DNA of 64,000 nt from CAYUYV01 sp964522525 (GTDB lineage Bacteria > Pseudomonadota > Alphaproteobacteria > JAJFIK01), in the NCBI GenBank assembly GCA_964522525.1, contig CAZFWG010000002.1, positions 1 to 64,000 on the forward strand, written 5' to 3'. The translations under genes and the position numbers were made by a program. Under the pieces are notes generated by a model that was given only the letters and a program-made list of their open reading frames with translations, was not told the origin of the DNA and ran no database searches. Each line of letters opens with the position of its first letter. Position 1 is the stretch's first letter. This document shows, piece by piece, positions 1 through 9,670 of the stretch.

Positions 1-1619
<1,619 letters not shown>

Positions 1620-1713
1620 GGGCGCGTTTCCTTGAGCGTTATGGATGCAGGACGTTCGGGCTGGAACGCCGGTTTTTAACGAAAACTGAGCGGACGTGCA
1701 ATTGGACCGGCTT

Positions 1714-2217
1714 TCACGGCGCGCGCCCGGCGAACACGGCCGCCATCAGGTCCTCCAGATGGCCCTGATCTACACCGTTAAAGGCCCCTTTTTCCGTGGC
1801 ATCCACGTCCAGAACCGCGATCAGATTGAGGTCCGGATCGAACACGGGCACGACAATTTCCGACTGACTGCGGGCATCACAGGCGATATGGCCCGGAAAG
1901 GCATGGACATCCGCCACGACCTGGGTGGTCCGCGTCTCGGCCGCCACGCCGCATACGCCCTGGCCGAAGGGGATGCGCAGGCAACCCAATGTGCCCTGAT
2001 AGGGGCCGACGATCAGTTCTCGCGGGTTTGCGGGATCCACCCGGTAGAAACCGGTCCAGAAGAAATGACCAAGCGCCCCCGCGAGGAGACAGGCGCAAGT
2101 GGCCATGGCGGCGATCTGGTCCCGCTCCCCTTCCACAACCGCGAGGATTTCCTTCTGCACCGCGCGATAGCGCGTGTCTTTTTCCTGATCCGTCAGCACC
2201 ATGTCACCCTTTCCCAT
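1714..2217 (-). CDS. msrC: Free methionine-R-sulfoxide reductase (GAF-domain fRMsr)
   Basis: 167-residue single GAF domain protein of the fRMsr (MsrC/YebR) family, which reduces free L-methionine-R-sulfoxide in the cytoplasm using thioredoxin-type reductant. The three family cysteines are visible at C79, C89 and C113, in GCLRIPFGQGVCG and HIACDARSQSEI. The C-terminal half carries the usual SEIVVPVFD strand. Length and motif order are normal for the family. It is divergent from the short-chain dehydrogenase gene across about 60 bases and lies upstream of ettA on the same strand, with a gap of about 95 bases. Confidence 0.93.
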   Translation of the reverse strand: MGKGDMVLTDQEKDTRYRAVQKEILAVVEGERDQIAAMATCACLLAGALGHFFWTGFYRVDPANPRELIVGPYQGTLGCLRIPFGQGVCGVAAETRTTQVVADVHAFPGHIACDARSQSEIVVPVFDPDLNLIAVLDVDATEKGAFNGVDQGHLEDLMAAVFAGRAP

Positions 2218-2282
2218 GCGCCTTCACACGGACCCGCCCCGTGCTAGCCTGAGATCTAAAATATAGCAGGGAGGACATGGGC

Positions 2283-3080
2283 ATGAACCGATTGGCAAAC
2301 CAGGTGGCGATCGTCACGGGCGGGGCATCCGGGATCGGCGCGGCCAGCGCGCGCCGCTTCGCTGAAGAAGGCGCGCGGGTGGTGATCGCCGATCTGGATC
2401 GCGAAAAGGGAACGGCACTCGCCGCGGAACTGGGTCCGGAGCGCGCCTGTTTTCAGTCTACGGATGTCACCGATCAGGCCCGGATCGCGGCCATGGTCGA
2501 GCGGGCTTTCACGGAATACGGCCGCCTTGACGTGTTGATGAACAATGCCGGCATCGGCAGTTTCGGCCGCACGGAAGATCTGACGGAAGAGGATTGGGAA
2601 CGGGTCCTGAAGACCGATCTCACCTCGGTCTTCTATGCCTGCAAAGCGGCCATCCCCCGTCTGCGGGCCCAAGGGACGGGTGGCTCTATCGTCAATATCG
2701 CCTCCATTTCCGGCATGGGCGGGGACTATGCCTTTTCGGCCTATAATGCGGCCAAAGGGGCGTTGATCAACTACACGAGGACGCTTGCCATCGACCATGC
2801 CCGGGAAGGCATTCGCGTCAATTCGATTTGTCCGGGTCCGGTGGACACCCCGCTCATTGCGCCGGTGAAGGATATCGAGGCCATTGAAGCGGCCTGGAAC
2901 CGGCATTCGCCCATCGGACGCATGGCCCAGCCGGAAGAGATCGCGGCCGCCGCCGCATTCCTGGCCTCGAGTGACGCATCCTATGTGGTCGGCGCCACTC
3001 TTGTGGTCGATGGCGGCATGACCGCCTGGACGGGCCAACCCAATCTGCCGGCCATCCTGAATGCCATGGCCGAAAGCTAG
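2283..3080 (+). CDS. Short-chain dehydrogenase/reductase (classical SDR)
   Basis: Classical SDR oxidoreductase of 265 residues with a Rossmann fold. It shows the cofactor motif TGGASGIG (residues 12-19), the acidic IADLD at the end of strand 2 (favouring NAD(H)), NNAG (87-90), a catalytic Ser near 141-143 and YNAAK with Y154 and K158. It belongs to the glucose-1-dehydrogenase/3-oxoacyl-ACP-reductase-like group; the substrate cannot be told. An ATG at 2277 is only 2 bases from the Shine-Dalgarno GGGAGG (2269-2274). The in-frame ATG at 2283 has 8-base spacing and is preferred. The gene stands alone and is convergent with the GGDEF-EAL gene. Confidence 0.93.
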   Translation: MNRLANQVAIVTGGASGIGAASARRFAEEGARVVIADLDREKGTALAAELGPERACFQSTDVTDQARIAAMVERAFTEYGRLDVLMNNAGIGSFGRTEDLTEEDWERVLKTDLTSVFYACKAAIPRLRAQGTGGSIVNIASISGMGGDYAFSAYNAAKGALINYTRTLAIDHAREGIRVNSICPGPVDTPLIAPVKDIEAIEAAWNRHSPIGRMAQPEEIAAAAAFLASSDASYVVGATLVVDGGMTAWTGQPNLPAILNAMAES

Positions 3081-3117
3081 AGCGCCTTCATGTCTGGGAA
3101 TAAGTTGAAGGTACTCT
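3079..3117. terminator. Imperfect inverted repeat between convergent genes
   Basis: Arms 3079-3090 (agagcgccttca) and 3106-3117 (tgaaggtactct) pair at 10 of 12 positions around a 15-base loop. The arms overlap the stop codons of the SDR gene and the GGDEF-EAL gene. There is no strong T run, so it may act as a two-way terminator or be a short extragenic repeat. Confidence 0.4.
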
Positions 3118-4915
3118 AGCCGTTGCTCGCCGCCTGTTGGGCCGTGTTCTGGATGCGCCAGGGCGGATCGAGAACCGGCTTGCCCAGGTGAAAACCCTGC
3201 AGATAGTCCGCCCCCATCTCCCGAAGGAGTTTCACGTCCTCGTCGCAATCGACGCATTCCGCGACGGTCCGCAGGCCAATTTTCATGGCCAGATCGATCA
3301 GGCTGCGGGCGAACACCTGGTTGTCCGCGTCCTGGGACAGGTTCCGGATGAAGGCGCCATCGATCTTGACGATGTCCACGTCTAGGCGCTGCAGATTCCG
3401 GAAGGACGTGTAACCTGCGCCGAAATCATCGATCGCCAGGGTACAGCCCAGGGCTCTCAGCCGGGAGACGAAATGGGCCGAGCGTTCCACATCCTCGATC
3501 TGGGCATATTCCGTGATCTCGATGGTCAGGCGCTCGGCGACGGGTCCGGCCTCCTCAATGGCTGCGATATAGCGATCAAGCCAGGCCCGCTCCACCGTCC
3601 CGCTGCCCGACACATTGACCGACAGGCGCAGCTCCGGGAACCGGGCCAGATTCTCCAGGGCCAGGGTCAAGACCCGCAGATCGATCCGGCGGATTAGCCC
3701 CAGATCCTCCGCAACGGGAATGAACAGGCCTGCGGGAATCGCCTCGCCATCCGTATCGAGAAGACGGGCGAGACACTCCCACTGGACGATCTCCCCCGTC
3801 CGGCAGTCCACAATGGGCTGATAGGCCAGGGTCAGACGATCGCTGTTCAGACCGGAAATGATCTTGTCCGCCAGAACGGCCGTGCGATGGCGCTGGGCCT
3901 CCCGCTCCGCGCATGGCGTGAAGAGGGAGAACCCGTTGCCGCCTTCCGCCCGCGCCTGGGCAAGGGCCACCTCGCCCTGGGCCATCAAGCCGTCAACCGT
4001 GGTCCCGATCTGGTCGGGGCACACACCGCCCAGGGAAACTGTGACATTGAAAGTCCCTGACGAGGTGACGAAAGGCATGGCCTGGATCTGATCCACAAGA
4101 CGTGCCGCGATATCCGACAATCCGTCCACATTACATTGGTCGAGCACCACGGAGAATTTGGTGCCGGACACGCGGCCGACCATGTCCTGGCGTCGGGACA
4201 GGCCCGCCAACAGCGTCCCCAGGGACGCGATGATCTCATCGGCCACGGAAAATCCATAGGTCTCGTTGATGACCGACAGATCGTCGATCGCCACGAGCAG
4301 ATAGGAAAAGCGAGCCTCCTCATTGTCCGCCTGCATCCGAAGCCGCAGGGATTCCCGGAACCCGCACCGGTCAAGAAGACCGGTCAAGCCGTCATGGTGC
4401 AGGCCCGGCGCACCGCCGCGTGCGGGCGCATCGACAAAGGTGCTGAGCGGGCGCAAGACACCCATGACCCGGTTGAGAGTGCCATCCGCGTTGAAAACGC
4501 GCATGCCCCGTTCCTCGATCCAGCCCCGCGGCCAGGTCTCCCGCGCATCGGAACACGCCGGATAGGCGAGCGAAAACATGGGATCCGAACCATCCGCCAA
4601 CAGAATGGCCTCTTGCCTCATATGCTGAACGTCGTCCATGAGGCCGGGCATGCTCAACGGCACAGCCCCCCCGTCAGCCAGTCCACCCTGATGGGCGGCC
4701 CGGTCAATGAAAGACGAACACGGGTCTTCGAGCAGCGCCTTCAGGTCGCCCGAGACCGCATAGTGATTGTCGGCGATGTTCCATTCATAAACGACCTGCC
4801 GCCCGATGGACGAAACCGGGTCGTTCACCCCCGTTGCATGATCCGAATACACCCTGTCGTCCGGCCATGCCACCCGATACCCTGCACCCACGTGCTCACC
4901 CCTCAGGACCACCAA
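3116..4915 (-). CDS. GGDEF-EAL cyclic-di-GMP protein with degenerate GGDEF site
   Basis: 599-residue cytoplasmic signalling protein with no transmembrane segment. Residues 1-160 look PAS-like, 165-335 form a GGDEF fold and 345-585 an EAL domain. At the GGDEF active-site position the sequence is SGTKF (250-254), so diguanylate cyclase activity is not expected. The EAL site looks complete: E380 (in ECL instead of EAL), N434, E466, D496-D497 (DDFGAGYTS), K517, E553 and Q573. It is therefore most likely a c-di-GMP phosphodiesterase with the GGDEF fold kept for regulation. No neighbour tells which output it controls. Confidence 0.9.
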   Translation of the reverse strand: MVVLRGEHVGAGYRVAWPDDRVYSDHATGVNDPVSSIGRQVVYEWNIADNHYAVSGDLKALLEDPCSSFIDRAAHQGGLADGGAVPLSMPGLMDDVQHMRQEAILLADGSDPMFSLAYPACSDARETWPRGWIEERGMRVFNADGTLNRVMGVLRPLSTFVDAPARGGAPGLHHDGLTGLLDRCGFRESLRLRMQADNEEARFSYLLVAIDDLSVINETYGFSVADEIIASLGTLLAGLSRRQDMVGRVSGTKFSVVLDQCNVDGLSDIAARLVDQIQAMPFVTSSGTFNVTVSLGGVCPDQIGTTVDGLMAQGEVALAQARAEGGNGFSLFTPCAEREAQRHRTAVLADKIISGLNSDRLTLAYQPIVDCRTGEIVQWECLARLLDTDGEAIPAGLFIPVAEDLGLIRRIDLRVLTLALENLARFPELRLSVNVSGSGTVERAWLDRYIAAIEEAGPVAERLTIEITEYAQIEDVERSAHFVSRLRALGCTLAIDDFGAGYTSFRNLQRLDVDIVKIDGAFIRNLSQDADNQVFARSLIDLAMKIGLRTVAECVDCDEDVKLLREMGADYLQGFHLGKPVLDPPWRIQNTAQQAASNG

Positions 4916-5048
4916 GGATCCGCTTCATACCCCACCCTGAAGGTTACGATAGACCGACGCCGGTAAAGGACACTTTAGGAAAATTGGTTACTGAAACCCT
5001 CACATCCGTGCGGCAAGGGCGAAAGAAACGCGGACGCTGAACGCCGAA

Positions 5049-5447
5049 TCAGTCGGGCACGCCGAGATGATGCATCAGACGTTCCATCCGGTTTTCAAGA
5101 CGCACCAATTGCATCTCGATGCCGCGCAGGCGGGCCGCCAGATGGGGATCGTCAAGTGCGCTGGGTGCGGAGGATTGGGCCCGCTCGGGGGGCGTGGCCC
5201 CCGGTGCCGCGCCCTGAATGCCGGCCCGCCGCCGCACCTCCACTTCCGGCACGCCGAGCAGCATCGCCAGCAGCCGAAACTCCGAATCCGTGACCGTGCG
5301 TTGGTCCTTCCAGATGGCCCGCAGTGATTCGGGCGCAAGACCCATGGCCCGCGCCAGATCGGCATGGGACAGGCCCACATCGCGAAGGCGCGCGTCAAAC
5401 CAGTCGGTATCGAAAAACAGTGCCATCGCGCCTTTCCCACGGCTCAT
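5049..5447 (-). CDS. Small helix-turn-helix (XRE-like) regulator with C-terminal coiled coil
   Basis: 132-residue protein. Residues about 15-65 form an XRE/Cro-like helix-turn-helix (SHADLARAMGLAPESLRAIW then SEFRLLAMLLGVPE). A Pro/Ala-rich linker follows, and residues 95-128 look like a short coiled coil (RLRGIEMQLVRLENRMERL) that may dimerise or oligomerise it. The ATG at 5447 has GGAGG 8 bases upstream. It is divergent from the Rieske oxygenase gene with 94 bases between the starts, so it may regulate itself and that gene; this is inference. Confidence 0.75.
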   Translation of the reverse strand: MSRGKGAMALFFDTDWFDARLRDVGLSHADLARAMGLAPESLRAIWKDQRTVTDSEFRLLAMLLGVPEVEVRRRAGIQGAAPGATPPERAQSSAPSALDDPHLAARLRGIEMQLVRLENRMERLMHHLGVPD

Positions 5448-5541
5448 GAATGCTCCTCCCAGAGCATCCGGTCATTATGCTGGCAAAATCATGGCCGGTG
5501 GGTATTGTTACGGCCTTTCAAGATGGTTTTGGAGGCTTGCC

Positions 5542-6666
5542 GTGACCGATCGGATCGAGACCGCTGTGCTGCGCGAGTTGTGGTATCTGGCGTGCCCGGC
5601 CCGCGACCTCAAGCCGGGCAGTGTCCTGCATAAGGAAATCGCGGGCGAACCGGTGCTGCTGGCGCGCGGCCGGGACGGCGACGCCTTCGCCCTGCGGGAC
5701 ATCTGTCCCCACCGCGGCATTCCGCTCAGCCATGGACGCCTGTATGGCGGCAACGATGTCGTCGATTCCAAACCCCTCGGCGAAAACCAGATCGAATGCT
5801 GCTACCACGGCTGGCGCTTCGGAAGTGATGGCCGTTGCCGGGCGATCCCGTCCCTTGTTTCGGGCCAGCAGGTCGACCTGTCAAAGATTCGTGTCCGGTC
5901 CTTTCCGTTGGTCGAACGCCAGGGTTTGATCTGGGTCTATATCCCGGAAACCTATGCGGATGCTGGCGAGCCCGGAGTCCGGGATGCGGATTTCGACAAT
6001 GAACCCCTGATGCCGGCGCCCGAAATTCCGGGCGTGGGCGACCGGGCACCGGGCCTCATTATTCAACAGGTGTTCGAAACGGATCTCGACCAGGCAGTTA
6101 TCGGCCTCATGGATCCGGCCCATGGTCCGTACGTCCACAAAGCGCCCTGGTGGCGCAATCCCGGCAAGATCCAGGAGAAGGCCAAGCACTTTGCGCGCGC
6201 GCCTTTGGGCTTTGTGATGACCGCCCACACCCCGTCCAGCAATTCCTTCGTCTACAAGCTGCTCGGCGGCGATATCACCACGGAGATCACCTTTTCCCTG
6301 CCCAGCCTGCGCACGGAACTCATTCGATCCAATCGAGGGGCCATTTGCGGCGTCACCCACGCCACGCCCATCGGCCCCTGCAAGACCGAAGTCACCCAGA
6401 TGTTCTTCTGGACCATGCCGTGGGTCGGAATCGTGGCGCCGATCGTCGGTCTCCTGGGTCAGCATTTCCTCGGCCAGGATCGCCGCATCATGGCGCTCCA
6501 GCAGGAGGGACTGCGCTACAACCCCCGTGTCCTGTTGATCAAGGATGCCGACACCCTGACCCAGTGGTATTTCCGCATGAAGAAGGCTTGGCTCCAGGGG
6601 CTTGAGGAGGGAACGCCGTTCCACAACCCCGTGCCCGAAGAGGTGACCCTGCGCTGGCGGACGTAA
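5542..6666 (+). CDS. Rieske non-haem iron oxygenase
   Basis: 374-residue Rieske [2Fe-2S] oxygenase. The cluster ligands are C55-x-H57 (CPHRG) and C86-x2-H89 (CCYHGW). The C-terminal catalytic domain carries the mononuclear-iron segment ETDLDQAVIGLMDPAHGPYVH, with candidate ligands H194 and H199. The layout fits alpha-subunit-only, pheophorbide-a-oxygenase/vanillate-demethylase-like enzymes. No ferredoxin reductase is adjacent, so electrons must come from elsewhere. The GTG at 5542 is chosen because GGAGG lies at 5531-5535; the reading frame stays open further upstream, but that part overlaps the divergent regulator gene. The substrate is unknown. Confidence 0.88.
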   Translation: MTDRIETAVLRELWYLACPARDLKPGSVLHKEIAGEPVLLARGRDGDAFALRDICPHRGIPLSHGRLYGGNDVVDSKPLGENQIECCYHGWRFGSDGRCRAIPSLVSGQQVDLSKIRVRSFPLVERQGLIWVYIPETYADAGEPGVRDADFDNEPLMPAPEIPGVGDRAPGLIIQQVFETDLDQAVIGLMDPAHGPYVHKAPWWRNPGKIQEKAKHFARAPLGFVMTAHTPSSNSFVYKLLGGDITTEITFSLPSLRTELIRSNRGAICGVTHATPIGPCKTEVTQMFFWTMPWVGIVAPIVGLLGQHFLGQDRRIMALQQEGLRYNPRVLLIKDADTLTQWYFRMKKAWLQGLEEGTPFHNPVPEEVTLRWRT

Positions 6667-6689
6667 CATCCTCACAGGCCCCGGCCCCA

Positions 6690-6719
6690 TTGACGACTGC
6701 TGACCGCTCGACCGTGTAA
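6690..6719 (+). promoter_or_regulatory. Possible promoter of the GNAT gene
   Basis: A TTGACG hexamer at 6690-6695 lies 18 bases from GTGTAA at 6714-6719. The -10 match is weak. If real, transcription would begin near 6726, favouring the ATG codons at 6741 or 6759 as the start of the next gene. Confidence 0.25.
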
Positions 6720-6725
6720 GGTGAA

Positions 6726-7184
6726 GTGGTTCCAGCGAGGATGCGACGCCGGCGACTTATGGATGGTGTGTTGATAACGCGACGGGCAACAGAGCAGGCC
6801 GAAATCAATCGCGCGATGGCCATCGATGCGATGGTGATCGGATCAAAAGAGCGGTCTGAGTACATCGGCTCGGTGGCCGCCCGCGGTGGCCTGAGCGTGG
6901 CGGCTCACCAAAACGAGATCCGCGCGTTTTGCTGCCTCGACCATCACTACTTCTTTGAGAAGCCGTTCATTTCATTGCTCATCGTCGACCCGGGAGCCAG
7001 GAGATGGGGCCTGGGCTTCAGCCTGCTTTCGTTCAACAGCCAGGGATGGGCGGAAGTCTGGACCTCCACCAACCGGTCCAATGCTCCAATGCGCGCATTG
7101 CTGGAGAAATCAGGGTGGCGGTATTGCGGTGAGCTTGATGGCCTGGACGCCGGCGACCCGGAGCTGTTCTTCAAGACGCCGTAA
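6726..7184 (+). CDS. GNAT-family N-acetyltransferase
   Basis: About 140-152 residues with the GNAT core. A beta-4 strand ISLLIVDPGARRWGLG leads to the acetyl-CoA loop R-x-x-G-x-G; then come VWTSTNRSNAPMRALLEKSGW (alpha-4 region) and a C-terminal ELDGLDAGDPELFF strand. The start is uncertain: GTG 6726 has AAGG at 4-base spacing, while ATG 6741 and ATG 6759 lie downstream without a clear ribosome site. The substrate is unknown. It ends at a strong terminator 106 bases downstream and shows no operon link. Confidence 0.75.
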   Translation: MVPARMRRRRLMDGVLITRRATEQAEINRAMAIDAMVIGSKERSEYIGSVAARGGLSVAAHQNEIRAFCCLDHHYFFEKPFISLLIVDPGARRWGLGFSLLSFNSQGWAEVWTSTNRSNAPMRALLEKSGWRYCGELDGLDAGDPELFFKTP

Positions 7185-7285
7185 CGGCTGGAAGGGCTCC
7201 GGTAACCCGCTGGGTCCTGGTTCGACGCAGATACGGGTTCGGATCCATCCCGGTCCTTCGACCCCGCGAGCCTTGCGGGCATGAA

Positions 7286-7320
7286 AAACGCCACCGGGTC
7301 GAAACCCGGTGGCACTTTTT
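7286..7320. terminator. Strong bidirectional rho-independent terminator
   Basis: A perfect 10-bp stem, gccaccgggt (7290-7299) with acccggtggc (7304-7313), and a 4-base loop. It has AAAAA before and TTTTT after, so it works on both strands. It separates the GNAT gene from the convergent membrane-protein gene. Confidence 0.9.
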
Positions 7321-7347
7321 GTTTGTGAAGATGCGGTTTGCGCAGGC

Positions 7348-7851
7348 TTAGCGATCGCCGCCGACCACGATGCCGCCGCCGCCGAAGTCGCGCCGCGCCG
7401 CGACGATCCCGACCGTGAAGCCCGCGACAACGTCAAATAATGTCATAGCGGTGATCAGGAAGAAGACCGACGTGCCAAAACCCTGGAGCACGATGAACTC
7501 TACCAGGCACACGATGAACAGCAGCATCGAGAAGGCATGGTTCATTATCGCGGAACTGCCGGTATCGGTCGCCCGGATCACCTCAATCAGTAGCAGGACC
7601 AGGCTGAGCACCAGGAGCAGCGCCCCGATCGTGAGCCTCCAGGAATCGCCGGAGATCAGGTACAGATCAAAACCGAGGCCCAAAACCTGCTCCACCTTCT
7701 GCAAGGTGGTGGCGGGAAGCTCGGGATCAGCTGTCTCTACACTGACGAGCGGCGCCCAGAAAAAGACGAACATGTTGTAGACGAGCACAACGAGTACCAT
7801 CAACGGAAAGGCTCCAATGAAGCCCAGTCGTCTACTGCTCGCGTCTGCCAT
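7348..7851 (-). CDS. Small membrane protein of unknown function (about four TM segments)
   Basis: 167-residue protein with hydrophobic segments at about residues 10-30, 72-92, 105-125 and 128-150, and a Gly-rich C-terminal end (FGGGGIVVGGDR). I do not recognise the family. The ATG at 7851 is preferred because GGAGGGG lies about 7 bases upstream. It is the last gene of a minus-strand run after two VTT/TVP38 proteins and a GT2 glycosyltransferase, so an envelope role is possible but not shown. Confidence 0.65.
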   Translation of the reverse strand: MADASSRRLGFIGAFPLMVLVVLVYNMFVFFWAPLVSVETADPELPATTLQKVEQVLGLGFDLYLISGDSWRLTIGALLLVLSLVLLLIEVIRATDTGSSAIMNHAFSMLLFIVCLVEFIVLQGFGTSVFFLITAMTLFDVVAGFTVGIVAARRDFGGGGIVVGGDR

Positions 7852-7935
7852 GGTCAAACCCCTCCAATAACGCCGGGCAAACCGCCCTCAATGGACCAAA
7901 CTTTGGCACGGCTTAACATGATTTTCCCAGCATCT

Positions 7936-8760
7936 TTAGGTCAAATTAGACGTTTTGTCTTGTTCGTCGCGCTCCTCGTCGGCTTCGGAGGGCCCGCTGG
8001 CTGAGGTCTCTTCCCCATCGCGCCACCGGCCAATGACCCGGCGCGCCCAGATCATGGCCAGGATCCAGGCGAAGACCAGGACCGCAATACCGCCTAGAAC
8101 CAGCGTGTTTCCGCTATCGACGAATTCCATCACGCCTTCGCTGACAAGGGCGATGAGCAGGATCTTCGGGGTGATCCCGAGGGCCGTGCCGAGGAGAAAC
8201 CGCGCGTAGGATATGTGGGATACCCCAAGCACCATATTGACCATGATGGCCGGACCGGCGGGTACGACCCGGACGATCGCGCTGGTCAGAATGCCGTGTT
8301 TGGCCAACCGCGCACTGACGCTGTTGACCTGACTGCCGCCGAAGCGGCGCAGCAGCTCACCGCCGAAAAAATGGCCGAGCCAGAAGCCGACACTCGAACT
8401 GCACAATGTCCCGAACCAGCCATAGGCAAAGCCGATCCAGGGCCCGAAAACGACAATGGTGCCGCCGACGAGAAGAAACTGGGGAACGCCGGCAAAGTTC
8501 AACAGCACATAGATCGACACGACGAGAAGCGGGGCCCAGGCGCTATCCCGCGCCGATTCGATCAGGGCCTGGGCGTCGATCGTGCCGTCGCCGCTCCTCA
8601 GCGCCATGCCCAGAAACACCACAAGACCGACAACGGCGAGCAAAACAAGGAGGGCGCGGCCCAACAAAAGCATCAGGCGGCGTTGATGGGGATCGTCGAA
8701 GCGCCGGAAAAAGCTCATCTCCGAGGACGGCTCCGTCGCTGTTGAGGGTGGTCCAGCCAT
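7936..8760 (-). CDS. TVP38/TMEM64-family VTT-domain membrane protein (copy 1)
   Basis: 274-residue polytopic inner-membrane protein with a VTT (SNARE-associated, PF09335-type) domain. The signature runs through FAGVPQFLLVGGTIVVFGPWIGF and a Gly-rich GFWLGHFFGG stretch, then RVVPAGPAIMVNMVLGVSHIS. The cytoplasmic C-terminus is highly charged (Glu/Asp-rich, about 30 residues). VTT proteins include TMEM41B-type scramblases and DedA proteins implicated in recycling polyprenyl phosphate; for TVP38 members the substrate is unsettled. It is a paralogue of the next gene upstream (8877-9632), sharing the G-x-SHIS and IPTAPAI/VPAGPAI motifs. Confidence 0.85.
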   Translation of the reverse strand: MAGPPSTATEPSSEMSFFRRFDDPHQRRLMLLLGRALLVLLAVVGLVVFLGMALRSGDGTIDAQALIESARDSAWAPLLVVSIYVLLNFAGVPQFLLVGGTIVVFGPWIGFAYGWFGTLCSSSVGFWLGHFFGGELLRRFGGSQVNSVSARLAKHGILTSAIVRVVPAGPAIMVNMVLGVSHISYARFLLGTALGITPKILLIALVSEGVMEFVDSGNTLVLGGIAVLVFAWILAMIWARRVIGRWRDGEETSASGPSEADEERDEQDKTSNLT

Positions 8761-8801
8761 GTCCAAGTCAATCCATCGTGTTTAAACGCATATGGTGTCG
8801 C

Positions 8802-8835
8802 TAGGCAAAACAACACCTCCCCTCAATCGGGGGGT
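8802..8835 (-). terminator. Probable rho-independent terminator after VTT copy 2
   Basis: On the minus strand a GC-rich stem (accccccg / ggggaggt, 8835-8815, with one or two mismatches) is followed by GTTGTTTTG. It lies between the stop of the second VTT gene and the start of the first, so the two paralogues may be partly uncoupled in transcription. Confidence 0.55.
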
Positions 8836-8876
8836 CTTGCTCCCCGGGGATCGGCCCATAAGCCCGATGAGGGCTC

Positions 8877-9632
8877 CTACGGCAAGGTCGGCGGTGAATC
8901 GGACCCTGAATCCTGCTCGCCGGCACGAACCGGCTGCGCCTTTTTCAAGAAGCGGCGCAGCACGAAGAGCGATCCGAACCAGGCCAGAATCAGAAAGGCC
9001 AGACCCGCGAATATCAAAGGACCCTGGCTTGTCTCAAGGGCGATCACGCCCTTGGTGACGACGGCAATAAAGGCCAGTTTCGGCGCGATGCCCAACCCCG
9101 TCCCGATCAGGAATTTCGGGAAGCTGATATGGGATGCCCCGATCACCATGTTCACGACAATCGCCGGCGCCGTAGGGATCAGCCGAATCACCAGACAGGC
9201 CAGGATGCCCCGCCGGCCCAGCCTTTCACTGACGGCCTGAACCTTCTCCCCGGCGAACCGCCGAACCAGGGTGGCCCCCGACCACCGTCCGAGCCAGAAG
9301 GCCAGGACAGCGCCAATCATGGACGAGGTCCAGGAAATGGCAAAACCGATGAGAACATCGTCGAACACCGCCGTGGCGCCCGCCGTCAGCAGCATCAGCG
9401 GCACACCGGCGATGTTCAAAAGCACCAGAAGGGCCGTCGCCAGGATCGGCGCCGAGGAACTCTGACGGGCCGCCTCGATCAGATCCCGAATGGTGTCGCC
9501 AAGGCTCGCGCCGTTCTGACCGCCCAGTTGAAGCCAAACGCCCGCAACAAGCGCGCCCACGCCGACAATCACGATGAGCAGTCTGAGGAAGAGGAGACGT
9601 CGGTCGGGGTCCTGGCCGCCGGCTTCGGTCAT
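8877..9632 (-). CDS. TVP38/TMEM64-family VTT-domain membrane protein (copy 2)
   Basis: 251-residue VTT-domain membrane protein. The first TM segment is near residues 12-30; the VTT core includes NIAGVPLMLLTAGATAVF, AFWLGRWSG and RLIPTAPAIVVNMVIGASHIS. The C-terminus is basic then acidic (FLKKAQPVRAGEQDSG). It aligns along its length with the 7936-8760 product, so the pair are tandem paralogues that have clearly diverged. The gene follows the GT2 gene with a gap of 38 bases on the same strand. The family suggests lipid movement across the membrane; no substrate can be read from the sequence. Confidence 0.85.
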   Translation of the reverse strand: MTEAGGQDPDRRLLFLRLLIVIVGVGALVAGVWLQLGGQNGASLGDTIRDLIEAARQSSSAPILATALLVLLNIAGVPLMLLTAGATAVFDDVLIGFAISWTSSMIGAVLAFWLGRWSGATLVRRFAGEKVQAVSERLGRRGILACLVIRLIPTAPAIVVNMVIGASHISFPKFLIGTGLGIAPKLAFIAVVTKGVIALETSQGPLIFAGLAFLILAWFGSLFVLRRFLKKAQPVRAGEQDSGSDSPPTLP

Positions 9633-9670
9633 GGGCGAGATCCACCGGCCCGGCGTTCAGGGCGGGCCAT

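Noticed and set aside
7215..7265. tRNA-like GGTTCG segments after the GNAT gene
   Set aside because: No acceptor stem, D-loop or anticodon arm can be formed around them.
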